Part shown: piece by piece, positions 39,601 through 51,600 of the stretch
Numbering within the stretch: position 1 is the first letter of the stretch
Layout of the letters: every line of letters begins with the position of its first letter
From: Tanypteryx hageni
Lineage: Eukaryota > Arthropoda > Insecta > Odonata > Petaluridae
NCBI GenBank assembly: GCA_028673005.1
Contig: CM054114.1
Span: forward strand, 17,917,137-17,981,136
Length of the DNA stretch: 64,000 nt
Direction of reading: 5' to 3'
The notes under the pieces: model-generated
What the model saw: the letters and a program-made list of their open reading frames with translations, nothing else
What the model was told of the DNA's origin: nothing
The model's database searches: none
Program-made: the position numbers and the translations under genes

Positions 39601-42600
39601 AGCATTATTTTCTTAACTTTATTGAATTGATTTATAAATTATATACAGTTACTACATGTACAAAATGTGAATCAAAAAATAATTTTTCTGAATCTGACTA
39701 GTGTTGCAATGTACCTAAACTAAATTATTTTGTCCATTTCATTTATTGATATTTTTAAATTATGCTTTAAATTGTTAATGTTATTATGTATACAACACAT
39801 GTACAACCTACTTTTCACCAACTTAATATTACCTTAAGGGTTTTTAAAATTTTTATGACAAAGTGAAGAAAAATAACTAGTTAGGAAAAAAGACATTTTA
39901 TTTGAAGAGTAATGTAAAATTTTTATCATTGATGTTGCAATTTCTTATTTATCTTCTGACAATCATGATGGAGTCATACATATGTTCACCTTTATGTTGC
40001 CTTTATTGTTTTAAAAATTTATTTTGTTACTTGCACAGCAGTCGTTACAGAAATTAATTTTTGCCAGATGTTTTAAAAGATTATATTTTTTTAATGCAAA
40101 TATAAAATTTTATTTCGTAAACTTGACCATATTTATTAATAAAAACTCACCATCCTAAAAAACATATTTAATACGACAAAATTTGAGGAAAACGACATGG
40201 TAGCAAATTTGCTACATGCGCCCGCTCGTGTCCGCTGGAGAGTTAAAACATTGGGAAAATGGTTCGAAAAAAGGTTGCAGAAAATTAAATTTCCTATAAC
40301 ATTTATTCCAATATTTTTTACATTAATCAAATATTAAAGCAAATATTTAAAAAACGGACGTGACAAGAGTAAACACACACTTCAGGTCGACCGATTTTTA
40401 CCAAAAACTAATCAATACTTATCCATTTAACAAAATTGTCAAATATAAACCTTCGCATTGACCTGATTAATTCTTTGAGTTAGAGCAACCACAAAATTCT
40501 AGTCACAGACACACCCACAGACAACATCAAGTAAATAGTCAAAACATATTCACCACCTTAAGATATGTATTTCCTTTGAAATCTCGAATTTGATTTTTTT
40601 CATGAAAACAATACTTTCTCTATACTTTGTAAATGGAGAAAGTAAAAATGGCTCACTTGAAATGAGCAGTAGTAATATTTACATTTACGTTCATTCCTTG
40701 GACGTAAATTATCCATTTCTTTTTACTTACAAAAGCTGTGTGTATATGTAAAGAAAATAAACGTATTTAAGTTATTTTTTTATTGTGGGCTTATTTCAGT
40801 ACCATAGCAGACATTTTCAATCTTTCATATCTACCACTAATTTTAAAAGTTTCAGAAATAATCCTATAAAGATGGTCTTTAAAAGAGAGGGGTGAAAAAT
40901 ATTTCTTTTTTAATCATACCTGTAATTCCCTAGCAACAGCAAACAGTGCTCTGACCAATTTCTCTCCCTCACCAACATACTTGGAGGTGAGACTTGCAGC
41001 ACTGATGCTGAAGAACGTTGCATTTACTTCTGTTGCCACAGCTCTTGCCAAGAGAGTCTTCCCATTTCCTGGTGGCCCGAAAAGTAAGAGGCCTCTTGCA
41101 GGTGCCCTCAATCCAGTGAACAGTTCTGGACGGAGTGCTGGAAGAACTGCCATCTCTTGCAATGCCTGCTTACCTCCTTCTTGGCCAGCAATATCGCCCC
41201 ATTCAACAGGGGGTCCACCCTCTAGCACTTCATCCAAAATGAGCTACATAAAGAAATGTCGATATTGCTTGTGAAGGATGGAAGAGACATGACAGTAAAC
41301 CTAATCTCAAAAAAGAAAATATCAACGAATTCTTATGAAGCTTATAAACAATTTTTGCTAAAAACCTCAAAATTTTGTTAATCTGTTTTATTTGAAATAT
41401 TTTTACAAAATAAATGGAAAGATAGCAAGAAATGCATTACTTTCATATTCGTTAATAATTGACATAAGGTACTAGTAACAATGAAAAGAAATTTATAAAA
41501 TGGATGTTAAAATTTTACAATAGTATTGAATGAAATTGAATACATGAACAATGTAATAACATATAATTCAATCATATATCACTTGGGCTAATGATAAAGT
41601 GATGTCAGATGATTTCTTCTGAAACTTATATAAGTATAACATGGAAACTTTGAAAAAGTCAAAGATGTACCAAGTTTCATATCAAGCATTGTACTTCTGC
41701 ACAAAAGGAATTTTGTATATTGTAGTAGTTGACTTCAACATGAATACAACATGGATATAAACATCTCAATAATGAGTGGCCAAATTTGACAATAAGCAAA
41801 TATGTAGGATATACCACAATGTTCACATAACATGTATTACATTACAGAGTATAATTCTCAGATATCTATTATGATTTGTAATAGCATTTATTCAAAGGGA
41901 TGACTAATGCCTTCAACAGCTGATAAAAATTGAAATAAACTATTTTAAAGAAAAAGTTGAAGATTTTGGTAAAACATAGCAAGAACGTGATATGTTTTAG
42001 ATGAACCCTGACTAAATATATGGTTTATATGTATAGAAAACTCAGGTTTAACCCACTTTGACCAAAAATGGCAGAAACCATCTGAGATTGATTTTATCTT
42101 ATAAGCCAAAGTAACCATATCGTCACATACTGTCTTAGTCATCCCTTTGGAAATGTGAATTATTTGTATGTGTTAGGACTAGGGTTGCCAGATGTCCCAT
42201 TTTTTGCAGGATTTTCACGACTTGTTAATTTGTTTCCTGCATCCTGACATACCTTTTGAATGTCCCACTTGCTGTAGTGTGTTTATATTGTTGCATGTCT
42301 ATATTGGCAATATATTGTTGTGCAAGAGACGTTTGATGCTGTATAGGTAAGAAATTGGAAGAAGTGGGACGCAAGGTGTGTAGTTCGGAGAGTCTCACGT
42401 GGGCATCTGAATGCTTCGGTCGCAGTATCAACTGAGCAACACTGCAGTACATAATTGCATAGTGCTATTGGGTACTGTTAAACTATACAAGAAAAATATT
42501 CTTGTGCATAACTTTTGGTGAGTGACATTATACAAATTTTTATACATTATTTTACTTTCTGTTATGGGAATGGAAAAAAAATTGGTTTGGTTTCATTTTA

Positions 42601-45600
42601 TTCTCTTTAGGGAAAATCATCAAAAGAAGTTTCTAAATCACTAAAGAACAAAATAGAATTCAGTGGCTAGTCATTCAAGAATGTAACATCTTATTGTGCC
42701 AGATAGGTAAAGGTGAAGATTACAGCGAAATTGATGATAAATGAGAATTTATGGTTAAGGACTTAAATTCTCATTTATCATCTTATTGTGCCGATAACGC
42801 TGCTGTAAATTTTGGCAAAAACCAAAGTGTTAGTTGTTAAAAGATAATAAGCACATAGTTGTTTTGGGATGCAATTGCCATATTTTGAGTAACGTGGTAA
42901 AAAATGTGTGAAAAGATTGAAATATGAATTAGAAGCTATCTTCATAAAAGTTTTTAACTAAGTTGGCTCATCCACGAAAAAAGTGTTGAATTAAAAGAGT
43001 TTTTTGAATGGTCAGAGACTGAATGGTCTGAAATGCTTCAACATGTTCAAACTCATTGGCTTAGTATTTTGCCTGCAATTGAAAGATTCGTTAAGAATTG
43101 AGCTAGAGAAAAGTTATTTGGTATAAAAAAATTCAATCTCTCTGATACTCAGAGATTTTATAGCCTACTTTCATGGAAATAGGCTTACAGTTTCTTTGTT
43201 GTGTCTGTCTGTCCCCCTATTAACTTTTGAATCAATAGACCGATTTTCATGAAACATGGTAAAAATCTCTTGCTATATGGGTCGAGCTTCCGAGGATAGT
43301 TTCTGTTGCGAATATTGAAGTCCCGAGTTCGATTCCAGGAACTATCTTTCCCATTTGAATTACATCGGAAATCTGAAATACATCATGCAGGATAATTTTC
43401 TCATTCACATTAAAATATCTTAGATTTGTAATATTGGAACGGGATTAGTATTATCCTACGAGGAAAGGAATGGAGATTCTTCTTTTTATCGTAAAATGTT
43501 GCTTATCGATCATATTAATTTGAATTTTGCATAAATACTGGCGTTTTTGCAGTTTTAATCACTCATTACGAGTGTCTTTCCATCGCAAAAACTATTGTTG
43601 GGTTCAGATTCGTTACAGTCTAGTATAAACATGTGTTATTTTTGCCACATAAATACGCATGATCCACATTTAGTTTTCCATTTAAATGCATTTTTAATAT
43701 TTTATAACAGTAAATTATGAAATTTGGGAACACAATGAGCTGCTCAACAGCAGTGATTTTAAAGCTATTGAAGCCAAACAAGTAATTGCTGCAGCACATT
43801 AAATTTGAAATAATTATGTGGAAAGCAAGCAACATAAGTTCTGTTTGGATCATCTTGTTTTGAGGATGAATTAGCCTTAGCTTATTTGGGTTATGTTATG
43901 AACATTTGTTCCACAGTTTTTTAACCCCTTATAACTAAAATAAAAGAAAATGACGGACTTGCGTGCGAAATTTATGAATTTATGGAAAAATTAAGAAACA
44001 ATTTAACAAATCGAAAAATATTTTATTTTTATCATTTTTACAGTTCAATGGCATATTCCATTTGAAAGAAAAATGATAATAGTGAAGTGGTGAAACTTTT
44101 AAAAATTGATGCTGACAATTTCTTGGATGAAAGCATTAAATATATTGAAAAATGGTTTAACTTTGAAAATAATATTTTCAAACTATTAAAACCCATTGCA
44201 TTAAAAGTGGAACCAAATTTTAAGAATTTTGAAGAAGTAATTGACAATTTTCATATAAGAAACGAGGACTTCAACATTTTGTTTGAAAACATTTTAAGAT
44301 TAAAAGTTTTCTCTGAATCATGTTTAAATAAAAAACAATCACAGAGAAATGAGTTGAATTTAAAAAATTAAATGTAGATGCTAATGAATTGTTAAAAGTC
44401 GTTAGCTTTTTTTTACAATTACCACACAGGAATGCATCAAGTGAAAGAATATTTAGTTTGATGGCTGTTGCACGGAGAAAAGACAGAACAAACTATTACT
44501 ATCCAATTAAGAAGCTGAATTTATGATTAGGCAAAACTTTCAAATGAATTGTAGGGAATTTCGACTATATTTAGATATAGAAGCTGGTAAGAAAATACTA
44601 GAGGAAGCCAAATCAAGCCTAAAAGGTTTAAAATTAATTTAATTTCAAATTCATTTCTTTAATGTTTGTTTGAACTTGAATGTTTGTAAAAATATTTATG
44701 ATTAAATTAATCCTTGTATTTTTATGATATAATTATGCCTTGAATTTTATTTTATAGAATTGTCCCGACTTAATATTTCAAAAATGCTTGTTTAATGTAA
44801 ATGTCCCGATTTGTGATTTAAAAAATCTGGCAACCCTAGTTAGGGCTGATTATAACCAATGTGTACACCTCTCTCCCCTCACACACTAAGCTGCTGAAAT
44901 TGTAAACGCTCAGAAAATATTATTTCTTCCAATGATAATCCTCAGTTATGAACAAGGTTTGTCTAAGTGAAGAAATCACCGCAAGAGAAATGAACAGAGA
45001 TGACATTTAGTGATTCTGACATTTTTGAGTGCTTTGAAACAATCAGATCTTTATTATTAAAGGGCAAATTCAAGCAATAATGAGTTGGATGATGAAATTA
45101 TCCTGAGATGATTCTACAGCTGGCAACAATCTATGCCTTACCACCAGGATAGGAGAGTAGAAGCGAAAAATAATAGTAAATAAAATGTTATTTTATAAAA
45201 ATATCATGAAAATTTGAATTATATACATAAAACCTTTCTAGATATATTTTTAGTTTTATGAACTGATATTTTTAAAGTGTGACATTAGCAAAATAATAGG
45301 GAGAAAATTGGTTTCCATATTCTATAATTAAAAAACTATATTGGTGTATTCCACATTCAAAAATCATTTAGACGAAAACAAAAATGGCTGAAAACCACTG
45401 CGCTATAGGGTGTGAGTTGACATTGTATACAGATTGTCTCCCATATTCAGCATATTTTGACAAACTGTTTCGGGTATCAAAGTCCAGGTTTTTCTCATGA
45501 CTGCAGCTGGTCTTTTCATAACCAAAATATGCACATCACTGACTGATCATAGTGTGAACACATTGTTTTCTTAAAAGTTAGTACAAATCAATTACTAATA

Positions 45601-48600
45601 GGAAATAAGAATTAGAACACTGTTGTCAATATGATTTTGTATTTATGTGAGAAATGTAAGCTAATTGTATAGATGTTTCAATTCATATTTTATTATACAT
45701 AGCATGTGTATTGGTAACTATATTTTTATAATCAATATGATAAGCAAATTTCAGATCAATAAATAAATGCTAATTTCAATTATTTTATATTTTATTCGTG
45801 TTTAAAAAATTTCTTTGAACTTCTCAGGGTCCCAAGATCGATTAAAAACCAGGAAACACAAGCCCTAGATTAAACATCAATATGTTGTTTGATACGAGGT
45901 TCAAATAAATAAAATGGAGTAATTTTCTACTAAAACATTAAATAACCTGAATGAATTGATAGAAAGTCCTAAAGTAGAGTAAAATTACTTAACAATACCG
46001 TAAATACCCACGTATAACACTTTTTTTCGAAATACTTGAGTTAAAAATTAGGATGCGTGTTATACGAGGGTACATAATCTTTCTATTTTCATTTGACCCC
46101 ACATTTCCGGCACATTAATTACTGCTCGGGTATCCTCATATTTTTATTGGTGATTTTTACGAAAAGTTAGATAGATAATAGTAAAAATGTATTAACTAAT
46201 TCTAAAAACATACATTAATTAGATATGAAAAGAATGAATTCAGTATTTATTCATTTTAAAAGCCAAGAAATTCTTCTTCACTGAATCATTCTTCTTCGAT
46301 GTTGTTATCGGAATCATCGTCTTACGCATGACATCACCCTACACCTGCGCCCAGCCTGGTGGTGAGGTACTGGTACTACTTACAATTAGAAACAATGGCA
46401 GCTGATGCCTTTGAGTACACTGGGAGTTGATGCTTCTTGTAGAACTAAATAATCGTTCCCCACCTTTCTCTCAGCATTTATACGTGATTTATTCTTGATT
46501 CTTAGAGTCTGTAGTTAATTATGTTTATTTGCTATCGTGTTTACATGCTCCAGAGTGTTCTAATAAAGGTAAACCTGAAGGTTGGGCGAACCCATCCACC
46601 TCAGGCGTGACAAAAACGTATGTAAAAAACTTAGGATTATCGTCATTCCTTCATTTTATTAGCTCAAAGAATGTCATATGCCATATTATGAAATTAATAT
46701 AATTCGATTTATTGTGTATATCCTAATATCACCTTGTAAGTAAACATCGAGTATCTAACGATTGAGTTAGCTGACGTTCTTTTGTAACGTTATTCGAAAA
46801 TTTCATTTCGCACTTTCATTATGTTACCAATACACAATACCAATAATTCGATCATTGCCTTAGAACATGTTACACCATCTACTTTATTCTGGAACGGTAA
46901 CGCTAAAAAAAATCTGTGCGCACTATATGCGGGTATATAGAAAAATCATAGATTATGAGGCTGAAAACCCCCCTGCGCGTTATACGAGGGTGCGCATTAT
47001 AAGCGGGTATTTACGGCATTCACCTCTTCATAAAAAAAGTTGTAACATTATTTTAATTTTATTCTTCCTTTTTATAATTTTTAGAAGGTTTTCTATCAAC
47101 CCTGGGTCATAAACAAGCAATTGGTAATCTTATTTTTCCTTTTTAAATGATTTGTAAATTGTTTGTTGGAATCCCGGGAAATTCCCGGGATCCCAGGATT
47201 TATAATTTTGAATCCCAGAATCCGGGGATTGTGAAAGAACTAGGAAATGACAAGCACTAGTCCCAAGTACTATGATAAAATTGAAATTTTGTTATATTTT
47301 GAAAATCAATAAGAAAAACAACCAGATACTGCATCTGAATCACTTTACCTGGGCCAATTTTGGATCTACTCCTTTCAGAGATAAAGAAGAGGCTGAGGCT
47401 GGATTTGAAGAAGTTCCTTTTCTACTGGAACTAGGTGTACTAGTGGCTCGATTTCCTCCAGAATTTGTGCCCCCAGGACGACGAATGGGAGAACTACTTG
47501 GACCCTAAGAATTTAATCAAAAAATTACCATCACTGATCAGATGTAAATAATCATTGAAGAAAAAATGGAATATGAAACACTGAATATTGTAAATCACCT
47601 ATTTCAAACTTTAATTTCTTAAATTTTATTTTTCTGCCTGAACTACACTTTTAAATGCATTTTTGTCAAGCCTAGAAATGAATGTAGTAATGAAATAGGT
47701 ATGACCAAAGATGATTGTAACTTTAATGATGATTATATACATGACTTTTTAATAACAAATGGCATAACAATTATTGATTGAAAAGATATGAAAATTAAGA
47801 TTATAAGATGATTCTCAACATAAAATGACCCAAACAAAATTTCAAATCAGTCTATCTTTAGGGGTATGGAGTACTCTCTCTCTGCTAAAATAGTGCATTG
47901 TCCATTTTCCTTGATAATGAGTGTCTTTATGAAAAAGCTTTGACACAATGCTCTTTCAAACTTCTTTAATATAAGGCACCTGTTAGTTTTTCAATTGCTA
48001 ATATTTGAAAAAATAGCTATTTCTTATGTTCAGTTGAGTAAGAGAATTTATTAAAAATTTTGTTTCTGTTCGCATAACTGGGGCGGCGAAAGGTAAACAA
48101 GGCAATGCTAGTGCTAATGATGAGAAATGGAACTAGTATGCGGCACGGCATACATGTACTCTGCCCGTGGTAAACGACTACTCAGCCTGCAACATACTCC
48201 AACTCGGCCCACCAGGTTGGGTAAGTTTGGTTAGGTGGTATTGGTTTTTTTCTCACGTTCACTGTGCACCCCTCGGGTTGGGTAGCCTTCATCTTCTGCA
48301 ATATTACTCAATGCACTATTTTCATTAAGTAAAATGCCTCCATTAATGTATCACCAATTGCCACTGGGAGAAAAAGCTAGCATAAAGTTTTTGCAGGAAC
48401 GGGGAATGATTGCAATAGAATGCAAGTACGGCAGAGGTCATCCAATGCATCTCCACTTCGGCTATGATTCCTGATGGAATTTCAGTGTAGCAGGATGAAG
48501 GACTTATATTTACGTTTATCTTCTGTTTTTTCACCTTTCTCCCTGTTAGTTCCATTTATCGTTGCTTTCACGGCATCGCCAGTGCTCGAGTCACCTTGTT

Positions 48601-51600
48601 TACCTTCGCCCCAGTTATGCAAACAGTACCAAAATTTTTTTTGATGCAAAACTATTTGGAAATGGAACATTTTTTGCAATATATTTACACAAAATTGTTT
48701 CCTAAATGACAAAAAAAGCTTTAAATCTTGAAATTTTGTTGAGATATTTTTAAAACACTGAAATTACATTTTAAATACTTAAAATACTCCCTATCGATTT
48801 AGGTTAAATCTTCTATTAAAGGGAGGATGGCACAAGAAAGGTTGCAAAAATACTTACAGAGAGTTGCCTCTTAATAGCCGGTGGAGTTGAGGTCAAGGGC
48901 TTTGGACGGGTGGCTCCACCAGATCCGGCAGAATGTGATCTGGAGCCCATGCTTCTAGGTAGGGTTTGACTCTTGTGAGCATGGCTCATGTTATTTGTAC
49001 CTCCAATACCGGAGGCTGCACTACCAAACTTCTTGCCAGAGAAGGCAATTCGACGACCTGATGCTTTAATCAAAAAAGAAAATTACATTGAACAATTTTA
49101 AGATCCAAGTTGGCACTAGTTAAATCATGAATAAACAGTTAAATTAGTTGGAAAAATATAAAAAAACATGTGCGAGGTTACATTTAGTTGAGAATATTCA
49201 TTCCAAAATGTGTTCACAGATTAGATTCTGGTTAATTCATTAACAAAATAAGCCTTAATAAAAATTGTGCAAATCTTTTAGGAAATATTGCATCCAGCGC
49301 AAATAATTAAAAACCATCACATTATAATTTCAGATACCTTGGTAGATAATAAATTGCACCAAAAATGGAAGTGGAAAATATGATTTAAAAATTTTTCATT
49401 TGCATGCATGCATATTATATTCTTACAAAATAAATACTTTGTGTTAATTAGGCAGTTATAGAATGAAATTCATTTGAAATTAATTGCAGGTTAAATCCGG
49501 CTAATGTCTCAATTCAGTGGTTCTCAATCAGAGTGACATCACACCCCAGGGCGACATGAGAATTATTGAGGGGCGATGCGAATATTTGATAAATTCAGTG
49601 TGTCATATTCTGGTTCATGAAAATAAAGAAAATCAGGAGAATGCATGCCTCTGCTTCTTTAAATATGTAAATTTTTATCTCTATATGGTAGGGAAAGCCC
49701 AATTTATCTTTAAATGTCTCACAGGAAATGCATTATTCATATGTAAGGAAGGGTCTACAAAGTTCTAGCCTGGTGAATCATGCTGAGAAGGTTTGAGAAG
49801 ATCCCACTTCTGACACCATGTAAAATTAAACCGTCGGAAATGAACAATACCTTTCTCATGTTACATAATCTTTATTCAGCTCTTGCATGCAGCGAGTGAG
49901 TCCACGCTGCAGCTCTGTGAGCTGCTTATATAGGCAGTGGGATCTTTTTGAACTTTCTCTGCACGATTCACCAAACTAGAACTTTCTAGACCCTTTTTAT
50001 GAATCATGCTCACAGCACAGGGGAGATGCAGAAACGAAAATGGGATGTTGCAGACAAAAAAGGTTGAGAACCAATGTCTTAGATTTTAAAGTTACGCAGA
50101 AAGGACAAACTCGATTTTACAAAGTGAGATATCTTAATGATTCCTTTCACTTAAAATGATCCAAAAATATCATTTCCACATAAATGTTTGGAATGGCAAA
50201 GCAACAGACATAATTATTGAAGCAGCACAAAGGATGTCTAAAGGTCTATTTGGATTTTTACATTTGATGAAGATGGTTGCCGCTGACAAAAACAATATAC
50301 CTAAATAGAACTGAATATAAAATAGGCATTGCCAAGTATGGCTTTTGAGTAGGATTTGTGGATGAAGTGTGTAACCAAAGGAGAGAAAAGAATAATATAA
50401 AAATACCATTGCCAACACATATGAGAATGAATATGAGTTGACAAATATTTAAGCTGAATTAAAGCCCTAAAATTTTCAATTTCCAAAAAAATAAAGGAGA
50501 AAATTAATATTAAGATACAATTGAGAGGCATAGTTTACAGAGGAAAAGCTATGATTAAGTTTGGATCATTAGTAAGTACAATATTAGACTATGCAGACAT
50601 ATTCTTAATTGGCCTAATTAATCAAAAAAATTTAATCATAAAAAATACAAAAGCACTGGTAGCATTTATTTGTCACAAGGAAAAGATGTTTTTAGAGTCA
50701 ATTTTTTAAACAGAAAAATCTTTGGAGATAATAAAAATATTTTTGAAATATTTTTACTTTTCTTAATACCAATGGGGATATTTTGAACTGAGTTTTTATA
50801 TGTTGGAACAATTTTTGAAACGAGAAAAAAGTCTGCTATGACCGGGAATTGAACCCGGGTCTTCCACTTGCCAGGCGGATATTCTACCCCTGAACTATCA
50901 TAGCAGAACATTTTCTCTCGTTTCTGAACACGATAGTTCAGGAAATAGAATATCCGCCCGGCAAGTGGAAGACCCGGGTTCAATTCCCGGTCATAGCAGA
51001 CTTTTTTCTCGTTTCAAAAATTGTTCCAACTTTCACAGCTTATGCCTGTCTGCATAGGATCTTCGGATCATATCATTCCATCAATTTGAGTTTTATATAT
51101 TCATAAAAGTTTCATATTTCAATTAGAAAAATCTTATATTTTGTTAGTATGAAAGTAAAGGTATTATTCTCACAAGTACTATTTCATAAAACTTATGTAA
51201 ATCCAGTTTACATAAATTAAGGTATATATACACACACAATGAGAAATAAACAACCCTTACAAAAATTAATATAAAAACAAAAGTTTCATACCTTTACAAA
51301 CCAATTATTCTGCATTCTACAGAATAAAAAACCATGGTTAATTTTCCAAATACCCTAAAATATGTTTCAGAGGTAAACTGATTAGTTGAGACATAAAAAG
51401 CAAAAATGCTATTACAAAGAAAGCAGAGCTCTACAAGGCCTCAAGGCAAAAATTATTAGTACCTTGTCCGCATGCTCTGTGTATTTAAAAATAAGGTGTT
51501 AAGAAACAAAATATTTTCATTCAACATTTCCTAAAATCATCATCTAAAAGTATGTTCAAACAAATCAAAAGTAAAAAATGAAAGCAAATCTGAAAATACT

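Noticed and set aside
47272..47508. Plus-strand 78-codon ORF
   Set aside because: It is the antisense of the spastin exon at 47349-47504.
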